In this document: piece by piece, positions 33,078-42,555 of the stretch | Layout of the letters: each line of letters starts with the position of its first letter | Numbering within the stretch: the first letter of the stretch is position 1 | Origin: Paludibacteraceae bacterium | Lineage (GTDB): Bacteria > Bacteroidota > Bacteroidia > Bacteroidales > Paludibacteraceae | Length of the DNA: 48,792 bases | Assembly (NCBI GenBank): GCA_017447875.1 | Contig: JAFSMP010000023.1 | Span: forward strand, 1-48,792 | Direction of reading: 5' to 3' | Program-made: the position numbers and the translations under genes | Notes under the pieces: generated by a model | Databases searched by the model: none | Told to the model about the DNA's origin: nothing | What the model saw: only the letters and a program-made list of their open reading frames with translations

Positions 33078-33098
33078 TACGCGAAAAAATATGCAGGT

Positions 33099-34352
33099 AT
33101 GAAATACTTACTCATTTTATTGACCTTGATGACGTTTACCGTGAAGGACAAGAACTCGGTGATGGCAGACGGTCAATGGCCGTACGATATGGATGCAAGC
33201 TATTCGTGTTCGTATCAAAAAGGCACCGTGCGTGCAGGGGATGTCGCTACCTTGACCGTGACCGGTTTGAGCGGTATCACGGTGGAGAAAGTGGAGGTCT
33301 ATGTACGTTCGAACAAGACAGAGGGTGCCGGACAATTTACTATTGGAGTCAACGGAAATACGGTAGCCTCCAAGTCGGGTTCTCTTAAGGACTGGACCGG
33401 AGCCTATGACGCGGAGAACTACCACGCCATATCGGTCTTGAATAAAGCCTGTTCCGAGGTGCAGACGCTTACCGTCACCCTCACCGGCATCGTCAATTCG
33501 CTCTATATCGAGAAATATGTCATCTCGTATGGTATGTATTCTGCGCGTACGGTGACACTTATGTATCAGAACAATGTGTTCGTTACGCTCAAAGAAGAGG
33601 CGGGCGGACAAGGTGTCACGATGCCTACGGGTCCTGAAGTGGAGGGCTGGTGGTTCGTAGGATGGAGCAAGCAGGGATGCGAGAACATCGAACCGGAGGC
33701 GGAACTGATACGATCGAATAAGAAATTTTACCCTTCGGAAGACTGCACGCTTTGGGCGATTTACAAATATATCGCGGAGGACGAGATGGTGTATGAATCC
33801 GAACTGCGGTCGGGCGATTATCTGTATATCAATCAAACGCTGAATATCGCTTTAACCGGTATCCCTTCCAAAGGAAGGATGGCGTATGCCCCGACGGACC
33901 TGTTTGATCCGGCACAAGTGTATACTATTGATTTTCAGGGAACCGATACCGCCTATATCACCCATGCGCAGACCGGTACGCCTATCGGATACGAGGGTAC
34001 GGAACTGGCACTCAAACGCTCTCCGTGGTTGGTGTATCGCGAAGGAGTACAGACGCTCTTCTACACTATTGTCAATACCAAGAAATATGTGCTATGGCAT
34101 CATATACCGGATTTGCGTACACATGAATACTATGCGGGACTTTTTCAAGCGGATGAGTTGAGCGGAGCACCGGTGGCACTGTGCATGCCGGGAGTAGAGA
34201 AGGATCCCGTGTACAGTTGTTATCCTGAAGGAGAGATGGGACTAGATCAGGTGGAGGGTGAAAGGATAAAGGTGAAAGGAGAGTGGGTGTTCCCCTTCGG
34301 ACCCTATGATTTGATGATAGAAAACGGAAAGAAATACTTAATTTTGCGATGA
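33099..34352 (+). CDS. Secreted protein with InlB/Listeria-Bacteroides repeat
   Basis: The start is at MKYLLILLTLMTF (33099), giving 417 residues; an upstream TTG frame would run through the promoter. Residues 1-20 form a signal peptide. Residues about 30-145 look like a beta-sandwich, and 148-215 hold one InlB B-type repeat (VTLMYQNNVFVTL, then GWWFVGWS, ending DCTLWAIYKY). The C-terminus has GEWVFPFGPYDLMIENGKKYLIL. It overlaps the DPP IV gene as ATGA and is translationally coupled to it. A short word-repeat insertion (VEGERIKVKGE, near 387-397) is present. It is probably a cell-surface or periplasmic protein; binding partner unknown. Confidence 0.78.
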   Translation: MKYLLILLTLMTFTVKDKNSVMADGQWPYDMDASYSCSYQKGTVRAGDVATLTVTGLSGITVEKVEVYVRSNKTEGAGQFTIGVNGNTVASKSGSLKDWTGAYDAENYHAISVLNKACSEVQTLTVTLTGIVNSLYIEKYVISYGMYSARTVTLMYQNNVFVTLKEEAGGQGVTMPTGPEVEGWWFVGWSKQGCENIEPEAELIRSNKKFYPSEDCTLWAIYKYIAEDEMVYESELRSGDYLYINQTLNIALTGIPSKGRMAYAPTDLFDPAQVYTIDFQGTDTAYITHAQTGTPIGYEGTELALKRSPWLVYREGVQTLFYTIVNTKKYVLWHHIPDLRTHEYYAGLFQADELSGAPVALCMPGVEKDPVYSCYPEGEMGLDQVEGERIKVKGEWVFPFGPYDLMIENGKKYLILR

Positions 34353-36325
34353 GAAGTTTATTGATTATACTATCTGTGCTGCAAGGTATTCTTGCAGGAG
34401 ATTACAATGCGAAGACCCTGTCGGTTGCTGAACAAGACAGTATCCTGAACGGCATCAGTGAACAGCGGTACCGTCTGGTGAGTGAGAACGAAGAGAAGAT
34501 CTTCCGGCATTCGTCGGTGGCGGACTGGTACATCGTCGATACCCAGAAGAACAGCCGTAAGCAGTTAGGCGCAGGTCTGAACTTAGGCAAAGTACGGGAC
34601 GCAGTGATGAGTCCGAACGGACGTTACGTAGCGTTTGCGAAAGACAATAACCTCTATATCCATAAACTCGATTTCGGCACCGAGATAGCAGTCACCAAGG
34701 ACGAGAACACCGATATCATCAACGGTGTGGCGGACTGGTTATACGAAGAAGAGTTCGGTACGACGGCCCTGTTTGCATGGTCTCCCGATTCGAAGATGCT
34801 GGCGTTCGTCAAACTGGATGAACGGGAAGTGCCGGGTTTCAGTTGGCAGAACTACCTCGGCGGGCAATACCCGACAGCCGATACCTTGCGTTACCCCAAA
34901 GCGGGCTGTACCAACGCGAAAGCGAGTGTGTGCGTGTATGACGTGCCGACGAAGGGTATCCTGAAGATGCAGGTAAACCCCAAGGACGAGGATGTCTATT
35001 TCCCGCGTCTGAAATGGATCAATGAGACCACAGTGATGGTACTCAGACTCAATCGCGACCAGACGAAGATGGAGGTCCTTTCATGCAATGCCAAGTCTAC
35101 TGTGGCGAACCTGCTCTATACCGAAGAGAGTAAGAAATACTTCGTTAACTACGAGCTCTTCGACCAGTGGCAGTGGCTGACTGACGGACGTATGATCGTC
35201 CTCAGTGAGAAAGACGGCTGGCAGCGGGCGTACCTGTATAACGCACAAGGTATGGAGATCAAGGCGCTCACACCTGAAGACATGGATGTCATGGCCATCT
35301 ACGGCGTGAATGAGAAGACCCAGACGCTCTTCTACCAGGCCGCTCCGACACCCTCTACCCGGCATATCTACGGACTGAACCTCAAGAAAGGAACGATCAC
35401 GCAAGTCACCAAAGAAGAAGGGATGTGGTCGGCACGTTTTGCGAAAGACTGCAACAGCTCCATCCTCTGCCATCAGTCCTTCGACACCCCCAACGAGTAT
35501 ATCTATTCGTCCAAAGACAAATGGAATATCATCGAAGATAACGCAGACGTCAAAGCGGCTTGGCAGGCAAACAAACTTCCCGAACCGCAACTATTGCGTA
35601 TCAATAACGGTAACGGCCAGGAACTCGAAGCTATGCTCCTTTCACCGGCAACCGGTAACCCCTCACCCCTAATTCTCATGCACTACAGCGGTCCGCAGAG
35701 CCAGCGTGTGCTGAACCGTTGGCGCAAGCGTTTTGAGTACGCATTGGTGGAAGCCGGTTATGCCGTACTAATCGTCGATCCTCGTGGCACGGACTGCCGT
35801 GGTCGGGCTTGGCGAAATGAGACCTATATGTCGTTAGGTCAGAAAGAGGCGGAAGACCTGATAGCAGCAGCACGTTGGGCAGCAAACCGACCGGACATTG
35901 ACGGCGAACGCATGGCGATTCTCGGTTGGAGTTACGGTGGCTACCAGACGCTGATGACGATGAGTCAGAAGAACCATCCGTTCAAAGCCGGTGTGGCGAT
36001 TGCACCCGTGACCGATTGGAAGTTATACGACAGTGCGTACACCGAGCGTTACATGCGTCGGCCGCAGGTGAATGATCGTGGCTACGACGAGGCATCGCTG
36101 CTCAACAAAGCAGCAGACCTCACGGGTAATGTGCTCATTATTCATGGTACGGCAGATGATAACGTGCATGTGCAGCAGACGATGCAGTATATTGATGCCC
36201 TCGTGCGGGCAGACAAGCAGTTTGAGATGCAACTGTACCCGGACGATAACCATTTTCTCAAGAAAGGCAATAACGCCTCGCATATGCATAACAGAGTGCT
36301 TCAGTTTTTGCAGAAAAACCTCTAA
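34349..36325 (+). CDS. Dipeptidyl peptidase IV (S9 family)
   Basis: The 658-residue product has a signal peptide (MRSLLIILSVLQGILAG), a beta-propeller domain with the Glu-Glu motif (E133-E134 in WLYEEEFG) that binds the substrate N-terminus, and an alpha/beta hydrolase domain. The triad is visible: Ser528 in GWSYGG, Asp603 in GTADDN, His635 in DDNHF. It releases X-Pro or X-Ala dipeptides from peptides, probably in the periplasm, feeding peptide uptake. It is coupled by a four-base overlap to the InlB-repeat gene and followed by transporter and kinase genes in one direction. Confidence 0.93.
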   Translation: MRSLLIILSVLQGILAGDYNAKTLSVAEQDSILNGISEQRYRLVSENEEKIFRHSSVADWYIVDTQKNSRKQLGAGLNLGKVRDAVMSPNGRYVAFAKDNNLYIHKLDFGTEIAVTKDENTDIINGVADWLYEEEFGTTALFAWSPDSKMLAFVKLDEREVPGFSWQNYLGGQYPTADTLRYPKAGCTNAKASVCVYDVPTKGILKMQVNPKDEDVYFPRLKWINETTVMVLRLNRDQTKMEVLSCNAKSTVANLLYTEESKKYFVNYELFDQWQWLTDGRMIVLSEKDGWQRAYLYNAQGMEIKALTPEDMDVMAIYGVNEKTQTLFYQAAPTPSTRHIYGLNLKKGTITQVTKEEGMWSARFAKDCNSSILCHQSFDTPNEYIYSSKDKWNIIEDNADVKAAWQANKLPEPQLLRINNGNGQELEAMLLSPATGNPSPLILMHYSGPQSQRVLNRWRKRFEYALVEAGYAVLIVDPRGTDCRGRAWRNETYMSLGQKEAEDLIAAARWAANRPDIDGERMAILGWSYGGYQTLMTMSQKNHPFKAGVAIAPVTDWKLYDSAYTERYMRRPQVNDRGYDEASLLNKAADLTGNVLIIHGTADDNVHVQQTMQYIDALVRADKQFEMQLYPDDNHFLKKGNNASHMHNRVLQFLQKNL

Positions 36326-36355
36326 TTGAAAATTCAAAATTTAAAATTAATAGTT

Positions 36356-37609
36356 ATGAGTAAAGAACAATCTAATTCTTTGAAAATCATCACGATCGTT
36401 GCGATGATGTTCCTCTACGCAATGATCTCGTTTGTGACCAACTTAGCCGCTCCGGTAGGTAAGATCTGGGGTGCTTCGTTCGAAGACCCGGCTCAAGCTG
36501 AACGCATGGGTATGTTAGGCAACCTGTTTAACTTCCTGGCGTACTTGATCATGGGTATTCCGGCAGGAAATTTCTTGGCAAAGCACGGTTACAAGAAAAC
36601 TGCACTGACCGCTATCTTCTTGGGATTCATCGGAATCGCTATCCAGTGGCTGAGCGGTGTGTTTGACAGTTTCGGTGTCTATCTGGGCGGTGCCCTCATC
36701 TGCGGTTTCTGCGTGTGTATGTTGAATACGGTAGTCAACCCCATGCTCAACCTCTTGGGCGGCGGTGGAAACCGTGGTAACCAGTTGAACATGATCGGTG
36801 GTACACTGAACTCCGTGTCCGGTTCATTGACGCCGATGCTGGTCGGTGCGATCATCGGCGAGAGCTTGGCAGGCAAGGGTATCGACGATGTCAATATCAT
36901 GTTGTACATGGCGATGGGCGTGTTCGCTCTCTTGTACCTGATCATCCGTGTGACACCGATTGCTGAACCCCAACAGGTCAGCGATAACGTGGTGTACGAA
37001 CGCAGTCCGTGGTCGTTTCGTCATCTCACCTTAGGTGTCATAGCGATCTTCTTCTACGTCGGTGTCGAGGTAGGTATCCCCGCTACGCTGATCAGTTACT
37101 TAACACCGAAAGTGGGCTTTGCTGCAGCAGGCCTGATAGCCGGTCGGTACTGGGTTCTGATGCTCGTGGGCCGTTTTGTCGGTTCGGCTATTGGTGGTAA
37201 AGTGAGCAGTAAGACTATGGTGACCATCGTCTCCTGTGTGGCATTGGCTCTGATGGGAGCTGCGATGCTGATGGGTGACAGTATCATGGCTAAGACCTAC
37301 GTACAAGGCGCAGTGATAGCCGTTCCGTTGGCATCCACGCTGCTCGTGCTCTGCGGTCTGTGTACCTCGGTCATGTGGACCTCTATCTTCAATATGGCCA
37401 CCGAAGGACTCGGTAAATACACCGCCAAAGCATCGGGTATCTTTATGATGATGGTAGTCGGCGGTGGTGTCGTACCGTATATCCAGAGTATCGTAGCAGC
37501 ACATAACTGCCTGATCAGTTATATCGTGCCGTTCATCAGTGTGGCATATATCCTCTTCTATGCCCTTATCGGAAGTAAAAATGTTAACAAAGATATAAAA
37601 ATCGATTAA
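36356..37609 (+). CDS. MFS sugar transporter (glucose/galactose or fucose permease type)
   Basis: The start is at MSKEQSNSLKII (36356), giving 417 residues, with about twelve hydrophobic segments. A motif-A-like loop GNFLAKHGYKKT follows helix 2. NPMLNLLGGGGNRGNQLNMIGGTLN corresponds to the conserved loop of FucP/GluP-type permeases. It imports a sugar by proton symport across the inner membrane. It lies three bases before the ROK kinase, which presumably phosphorylates the imported sugar. The 30-base gap before it is an AT-rich word repeat with no promoter seen. Confidence 0.87.
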   Translation: MSKEQSNSLKIITIVAMMFLYAMISFVTNLAAPVGKIWGASFEDPAQAERMGMLGNLFNFLAYLIMGIPAGNFLAKHGYKKTALTAIFLGFIGIAIQWLSGVFDSFGVYLGGALICGFCVCMLNTVVNPMLNLLGGGGNRGNQLNMIGGTLNSVSGSLTPMLVGAIIGESLAGKGIDDVNIMLYMAMGVFALLYLIIRVTPIAEPQQVSDNVVYERSPWSFRHLTLGVIAIFFYVGVEVGIPATLISYLTPKVGFAAAGLIAGRYWVLMLVGRFVGSAIGGKVSSKTMVTIVSCVALALMGAAMLMGDSIMAKTYVQGAVIAVPLASTLLVLCGLCTSVMWTSIFNMATEGLGKYTAKASGIFMMMVVGGGVVPYIQSIVAAHNCLISYIVPFISVAYILFYALIGSKNVNKDIKID

Positions 37610-37612
37610 ATC

Positions 37613-38569
37613 ATGAAAAAGTACGCATTAGGTATCGACTTGGGCGGCACCGGCACCAAGTACGGTTTGGTAAACGAAGAAGGAAAGGTTCTTCGCAGTA
37701 ACTCTATTCCTACCCAGCAATATCCGGACATCGACGAGTACTGCGATGTGCTCTGCGCAGGGCTTAAGCGTCTGGTAGAAGACGAAGGTCTAACGATGAG
37801 TGACATCGTTGGCGTAGGTTGCGGTGCTCCGAACGCTAATTTCTATTCGGGTTGCATCGAGCAGGCTCCGAACCTGCCGTGGAAAGGTGTCGTACCTTTC
37901 GCTAAGCTCATCAGCGAGCGCATGGGTGTGAAGTGCACCATCACCAACGACGCCAACGCTGCTGCACAAGGTGAGATGATCTACGGTTCGGCGCGTGGTA
38001 TGAAGAACTTCATCGTTGTCACCCTCGGCACCGGTGTCGGATCCGGTATCGTGATCGACGGTAAACTGCTCTACGGTCATGACGGTTTTGCCGGTGAACT
38101 GGGTCACTGCAAGATCGACCATAGTGGCAACGGCCGTCTCTGCGGTTGTGGTCAGAAGGGTTGTATCGAGGCATACGCTTCGGCTACCGGTGTGGCTCGT
38201 ACAGCCAAAGAGATCGTCACCGCTACGACTCAACCGACACTGCTCCGTAACGTGGAAGACATCGATCATATCACCTCCAAAGATGTGTTTGATGCTGCAG
38301 AGAAGGGTGATCTCGTGGCTAAGGAGATCTTCGACTACACCGGTCATCTGCTCGGTCAGAAACTCGCTGACTACGTGCATTTCTCCAGTCCCGAAGCCAT
38401 CATCCTCTTTGGTGGTCTGACCAAGTCCGGTCACTGGATCATGGACCCGATCCGTGAGGCATTTGAAGAGAACCTTATGCCGATATGGAAAGGTAAGATC
38501 CCGGTATCCATCTCCATCCTCAAAGACAGCGACGCCGCTATCCTCGGTGCCTCCAGTCTCGCTTGGTAA
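37613..38569 (+). CDS. ROK-family sugar kinase (probable glucokinase)
   Basis: The 318-residue product has the ATP phosphate-binding motif DLGGTGTKYG at 9-18, a catalytic Asp in TNDANAAAQGE near 107-115, a second phosphate loop in TLGTGVGSGI, and the ROK zinc-binding site GELGHCKI...CGCGQKGCIEAYAS near 162-188. It phosphorylates glucose or a related hexose at C6 in the cytoplasm. It is joined to the transporter upstream (3-base gap) and to the deacetylase downstream (TAATG overlap). Substrate choice between glucose and other hexoses is not fixed by these motifs. Confidence 0.9.
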   Translation: MKKYALGIDLGGTGTKYGLVNEEGKVLRSNSIPTQQYPDIDEYCDVLCAGLKRLVEDEGLTMSDIVGVGCGAPNANFYSGCIEQAPNLPWKGVVPFAKLISERMGVKCTITNDANAAAQGEMIYGSARGMKNFIVVTLGTGVGSGIVIDGKLLYGHDGFAGELGHCKIDHSGNGRLCGCGQKGCIEAYASATGVARTAKEIVTATTQPTLLRNVEDIDHITSKDVFDAAEKGDLVAKEIFDYTGHLLGQKLADYVHFSSPEAIILFGGLTKSGHWIMDPIREAFEENLMPIWKGKIPVSISILKDSDAAILGASSLAW

Positions 38570-39159
38570 TGGGTGTAATTAAATCTATACTACAACGTCT
38601 CTACCCATGCGGCAAATGCCGCGTGGGTAAGGCGGTGTATCTCACCTTTGATGATGGACCCATACCTGAAGTGACGCCGAAAGTATTGGCCATCTTAGCC
38701 AAATACAACGTGAAAGCCACCTTCTTCATGGTGGGTGAGAACATCGACAAGCACCCCGATGTATTTGAGCAAGTCGTCCAAGCCGGGCATTCGATAGGAA
38801 ACCACACCTATAATCACATGAAAGGCTGGCGTGTTTCCACCGCCGAATATATCGCCAATGTGAAGAAGTTTCCAAAGGAAACAAAGTTGTTTCGACCGCC
38901 TTACGGACGAACCTGGATATGGCAACGAAAGGCAGTCAAGCGCTTAGGCTACGAGATCTACCTATGGGATGTGCTCACACGCGATTACAATCCTCATCGC
39001 ACACCCGAAGCGATGTTAGCGCAGATCAAACGCCAGACGCGACTGGGCTCAATCATCAATTTTCATGACTCCGTCAAGTCCAACGAACGGATGTTAACCG
39101 TCCTCCCGCAAGCCATCGAATGGCTACAAAAAGAGGGCTACGAAATAGCCCCCCTTTAA
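38569..39159 (+). CDS. Polysaccharide deacetylase (NodB/CE4)
   Basis: The start is the ATG overlapping the kinase stop (38569), giving 196 residues. Motifs: YLTFDDGP (metal-binding Asp and catalytic base, near 24-31), GHSIGNHTYNH (two zinc His, near 76-86), and LFRPPYGRTW near 107-116. C-terminal motifs IYLWDVLTRDYNP and GSIINFHDS complete the family set. It removes acetyl groups from a glycan, probably peptidoglycan or a GlcNAc polymer. An N-terminal signal is not obvious. Likely the last gene of the five-gene operon. Confidence 0.88.
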   Translation: MGVIKSILQRLYPCGKCRVGKAVYLTFDDGPIPEVTPKVLAILAKYNVKATFFMVGENIDKHPDVFEQVVQAGHSIGNHTYNHMKGWRVSTAEYIANVKKFPKETKLFRPPYGRTWIWQRKAVKRLGYEIYLWDVLTRDYNPHRTPEAMLAQIKRQTRLGSIINFHDSVKSNERMLTVLPQAIEWLQKEGYEIAPL

Positions 39160-39203
39160 CTTCTAACAGTGAAACGGTCTCACTTCTAACAGCGAAGCGG
39201 TCT
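39160..39203. repeat. 21-bp tandem word repeat between convergent genes
   Basis: Two copies of CTTCTAACAGYGAARCGGTCT (39160-39180 and 39183-39203) fill the gap between the deacetylase and panB, and the second overlaps the panB stop codon. Confidence 0.75.
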
Positions 39204-40017
39204 AGTAGCTTTCTTCTGCCGAAGGGAAGCTATTGTCTTTTACGGCTTCTACGTACGTCTCCACCGCGTTCTTCACTTGTGCGCCCAGCGAAGCAAAATG
39301 ACGAAGGAACTTAGGCTTGAATCCTTGGTTCAGACCTAACATATCGTGCAGCACCAGCACCTGACCGTCGCAGCCATTACCGGCACCGATACCGATAACC
39401 GGACAACTCACCGCCTTCGTCACACGCTCTGCCAAGGCCGCAGGGATCTTCTCCAGTACAATACTGAAACAGCCCGCCTCGTCCAGTAACTTCGCGTCAT
39501 GTAGCAACTTCTCCGCCTCTGCTTCTTCTTTAGCCCGCAGTCCGTAGCCGCCGAACTGGTTCACACTCTGCGGCGTCAGACCCAAATGACCCATCACCGG
39601 CACTCCTGCCTGAATCATATGACGGATAGCTGGCAGAATCTCCTCGCCGCCTTCGAGTTTTACAGCATCGCAGCCGCTCTCTTTGAGGATCTTGATAGCG
39701 TTTCTTACCGCCTCTTCTTCGCTCACCTGGTAACTACCAAACGGCATGTCGCACACTACCAGTGCATGCTCAGCAGCACGAACGACTCCCTTGGTCAGGA
39801 AAATCATCTCATCCACCGTGATCGGCAGTGTGTATTGGTTACCGCACACCACATTGCTCGCACTGTCACCCACCAGCAGCATGTCTATACCCGCTTCGTC
39901 CACCAGCGAAGCCAGCGTGAAATCATAACTCGTTAACATGGCGATCTTCTCGCCGTTCACCTTCATCTGACGCAGTTTGGCTGTCGTCATTCGGCTATTT
40001 TGTACGTGTACACTCAT
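39202..40017 (-). CDS. panB: 3-methyl-2-oxobutanoate hydroxymethyltransferase
   Basis: The start is at MSVHVQNSRM (40017), 20 bases after a good promoter, giving 271 residues, the usual size. PanB adds a hydroxymethyl group from methylene-THF to ketoisovalerate, the first committed step of pantothenate and CoA synthesis. Seen motifs: MLTSYDFTLASLVDEAGIDMLLVGDS, CDMPFGSYQ, VKLEGGEE, PVMGHLGLTPQSV and the catalytic-region GIGAGNGCDGQVLVLHDMLGL. Asp and Glu residues for magnesium lie in GDS and LEGG. It is alone on this strand, divergent from the FecCD permease. Confidence 0.95.
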   Translation of the reverse strand: MSVHVQNSRMTTAKLRQMKVNGEKIAMLTSYDFTLASLVDEAGIDMLLVGDSASNVVCGNQYTLPITVDEMIFLTKGVVRAAEHALVVCDMPFGSYQVSEEEAVRNAIKILKESGCDAVKLEGGEEILPAIRHMIQAGVPVMGHLGLTPQSVNQFGGYGLRAKEEAEAEKLLHDAKLLDEAGCFSIVLEKIPAALAERVTKAVSCPVIGIGAGNGCDGQVLVLHDMLGLNQGFKPKFLRHFASLGAQVKNAVETYVEAVKDNSFPSAEESY

Positions 40018-40037
40018 AATTTTTTCAAAAAATCGCA

Positions 40038-40068
40038 CAAAGGTACTGCTTTTTTTGCATATATGCAA
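40038..40068 (-). promoter_or_regulatory. panB promoter
   Basis: On the minus strand TTG, 20 bases, TACCTTTG. Its TTG is one arm of the palindrome TTGCATATATGCAA (40055-40068) that also supplies the opposite promoter. Confidence 0.8.
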
Positions 40069-40085
40069 TTTTTTTTGTAATTTTG
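40054..40085 (+). promoter_or_regulatory. FecCD permease promoter
   Basis: TTTG at 40054-40057, 20 bases, TAATTTTG ending at 40085. Only eight bases separate it from the ATG at 40094, so the transcript should be leaderless or nearly so. Confidence 0.78.
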
Positions 40086-40093
40086 CAGCGGAA

Positions 40094-41056
40094 ATGCGAA
40101 GAAATACAGTCATATTTATCATTTTAGGTCTCTTTTTAGCCATTCTTTTCTGCCTCGATGTATGTAGCGGCAGTATTTGGCTGTGGCCATTCGGTGACCT
40201 TACGCCCATGGAGCACAATATCCTCCATGCGATCCGTTTGCCCAAAGCGATCACCGCTATCTTAGCCGGTGCAGCGTTGTCTGTATCCGGTTTGATTATG
40301 CAGACGCTCTTTCGCAATCCTCTGGCAGGACCGTACACCCTCGGTGTCTCGTCCGGTGCCAGCCTCGGTGTGGCACTGTTGACGATGTTGTCCGGTGTTA
40401 CGGGTTACGGGTTACAGGTTATAGGTATTCCTTTCGCAGCGTGTATCGGCGCTATCTCGGTGCTTTTGCTCGTACTGGCCGTTAGTCGTCGCGTGACAAG
40501 TAATGTGAGTCTGCTTATCGTCGGTCTGATGTTCGGTTCGATAGCCGGTGCTCTTGTCAGTCTCTTGCAGAACTTCGCGAATCCCGATGCCCTCAAACTC
40601 TTCATCGTCTGGACCCTCGGTTCACTCAGCAGCGTAGGGTGGGGAGATATGCCGATGTTGGCTTCTATCCTTGTCTTAGGAGCTCTCTTTGTATTACTGG
40701 CACTCAAACCCCTCAACGGCCTGCTTTTAGGTGAAGACTACGCCCGCGGACTCGGCATCGACGTCGCGCGTACGCGTTTATATATCGTGTTGGCAACGGG
40801 TCTCTTGGCCGGTGGTGTCACCGCTTTCTGCGGACCTATCGCCTTCATCGGTGTAGCGGTACCGCATATCGCACGAGGGATCTTCCTTACCTCTAACCAC
40901 CGCCTTACTGCACCCGCTTCGGCCCTCATAGGAGCCTGCCTGCTGTTGATCTGTGACCTGCTGTGCTCGCTCTTCATCTACCCCCTGCCAATCTCCACCG
41001 TCTCCGCCCTCTTCGGCGCACCGGTGATCATTTGGATAATCCTAAAAAACAAATAG
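40094..41056 (+). CDS. FecCD/BtuC-type iron-siderophore or cobalamin ABC permease
   Basis: The start is at MRRNTVIFIILG (40094), giving 320 residues. It has eight to ten membrane segments and typical family sequences: LRLPKAITAILAGAALSVSGLIMQTLFRNPLAGPYTLGVSSGA and CGPIAFIGVAVPHIAR near the coupling region. It is the inner-membrane channel for iron complexes, haem or vitamin B12. No binding protein or ATPase is next to it; a GH43 gene follows after two bases. Upstream it diverges from panB. A short GTTACGGGTTACAGG word run encodes residues near 102-110. Confidence 0.9.
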   Translation: MRRNTVIFIILGLFLAILFCLDVCSGSIWLWPFGDLTPMEHNILHAIRLPKAITAILAGAALSVSGLIMQTLFRNPLAGPYTLGVSSGASLGVALLTMLSGVTGYGLQVIGIPFAACIGAISVLLLVLAVSRRVTSNVSLLIVGLMFGSIAGALVSLLQNFANPDALKLFIVWTLGSLSSVGWGDMPMLASILVLGALFVLLALKPLNGLLLGEDYARGLGIDVARTRLYIVLATGLLAGGVTAFCGPIAFIGVAVPHIARGIFLTSNHRLTAPASALIGACLLLICDLLCSLFIYPLPISTVSALFGAPVIIWIILKNK

Positions 41057-41058
41057 TT

Positions 41059-42555
41059 ATGAAACGTTTCATCTTGGCATTATTGGTGCTCCTCTCACCT
41101 CTCACCGCTAACCTCTCACCGTTATTCGCTTACACGAATCCCCTCTTGCCCTTTGATTTCTCCGATCCGGACGTCATTCGGTTGGGTAAGTATTATTACA
41201 TGACCTATAGCACTTTTGCTTCCACGCCAGGCTTGGAGATCTTGCGTTCGGAAGACGCGTTGCATTGGAACGTGGTGGATGCCGCCCTGCCGGACACCAT
41301 TCCCGGCTATGGTCACCAGGACGCTTGTCCGGAAGGATGTGGCGTGTGGGCTCCGTCGATCCGTTTTCACGAGGGACGTTTCTATATCTATTACGGCGAT
41401 CCCGACATCGGTATCTTCTGTATCCGTTCGGCTGCCAAGACCGAGCAGATCCCTTGCAAATGGGAACAGGCTGTGTTAGTAAAACCCGGCAAAGGACTGA
41501 TCGATCCCTGTCCGCTGTGGGACTCCAACGGCCGTTGTTACCTCGTCCATGCGTTTGCAGGCTCTCGTGCCGGTTTCAAGTCCGCACTTGCTATTTGCGA
41601 ACTGTCGCAAGACGGTCTGTCGGTTATTCATGACGATGAGATCGTCTTTGACGGTCATCCCGATAACCCTACCGTGGAAGGTCCCAAGTTTTACAAACGC
41701 AACAGCTGGTATTATATCTTCTGTCCCGCCGGCGGTGTATCTACCGGTTGGCAGCTCTGTCTGCGCAGCCGTTCGCCTTACGGACCGTACGAAGCGAAAC
41801 GTGTGTTGGAGCAAGACACCACTGCCATCAATGGCCCTCACCAAGGTGCATGGGTCGAAGACTGGTTCTTCCATTTTCAGGATGTAGGTGCCGCGGGACG
41901 AATCGTTCACATGCAACCCCTCAAATGGCATCGCCATTGGCCGGTGATCGGAAACGAAGGAGTGCCTGTTGCTGCCCATAAATACGAAGGAAATCCTACT
42001 GCCGAAGGTATTGTCATTAAAGAGGTGCGCGATGAGTTTGATACGCGTTTTATCTCGCCCTTTTGGCAATGGAGCGGCAATAGAAACGGTCTGTACAAAT
42101 ATTGCAATGTCGACTCCTCCTACCTACGTCTGTTCACATACCCGGCGGACTCGATTCAGGTAGCGCCGAACAAACTCTTACGTAAGATTCCGGCTAACAC
42201 GGCCTTTACCTTCGAGGCACGCATGCGGTTCACACCGAATCCCAAAAACAAAGACCATGAAGAGGCTGGTCTGATCATCTACGGTCGCCAATCACGAACA
42301 TTGCCCATCCCGGGGGATGGACAATGGTGGTACGCTCGTATCGTCATGAATGAGAAGCATATGTGTCGTTGCTACCTCTCGCAAGACGGGCGTTTCTGGA
42401 AACTGATCGGCGATGAGTTCCAAGCTGTTCCGGGCGTCTGGGTCGGCGCACGCGTCGGTTTCTATTCCACGCGTGACCGTCAACCCGTCAACGATGCCGG
42501 CTATCTCGACATCGACTGGTTCTCCGGACGACCGGTGAACAACCAGCAACCTTAA
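41059..42555 (+). CDS. Glycoside hydrolase family 43 (xylosidase/arabinofuranosidase type)
   Basis: The start is at [12 protein letters not shown] (41059), giving 498 residues with a signal peptide of about 24. The five-blade propeller begins [18 protein letters not shown], whose Asp is the usual general base. [16 protein letters not shown] near 209-224 holds the probable acid Glu, and [10 protein letters not shown] the middle Asp. A C-terminal beta-sandwich (about 325-498) starts [16 protein letters not shown], as in GH43 proteins with a GH43_C2-like domain. It would cut xylose or arabinose side chains from plant glycans in the periplasm or at the surface. It ends with a stop overlapping that of clpB. 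Confidence 0.88.
   Translation: MKRFILALLVLLSPLTANLSPLFAYTNPLLPFDFSDPDVIRLGKYYYMTYSTFASTPGLEILRSEDALHWNVVDAALPDTIPGYGHQDACPEGCGVWAPSIRFHEGRFYIYYGDPDIGIFCIRSAAKTEQIPCKWEQAVLVKPGKGLIDPCPLWDSNGRCYLVHAFAGSRAGFKSALAICELSQDGLSVIHDDEIVFDGHPDNPTVEGPKFYKRNSWYYIFCPAGGVSTGWQLCLRSRSPYGPYEAKRVLEQDTTAINGPHQGAWVEDWFFHFQDVGAAGRIVHMQPLKWHRHWPVIGNEGVPVAAHKYEGNPTAEGIVIKEVRDEFDTRFISPFWQWSGNRNGLYKYCNVDSSYLRLFTYPADSIQVAPNKLLRKIPANTAFTFEARMRFTPNPKNKDHEEAGLIIYGRQSRTLPIPGDGQWWYARIVMNEKHMCRCYLSQDGRFWKLIGDEFQAVPGVWVGARVGFYSTRDRQPVNDAGYLDIDWFSGRPVNNQQP

Noticed and set aside
32955-33098. Longer N-terminus for the InlB-repeat protein
   Set aside because: It would start at a TTG inside the att-like region and translate through a terminator and promoter.
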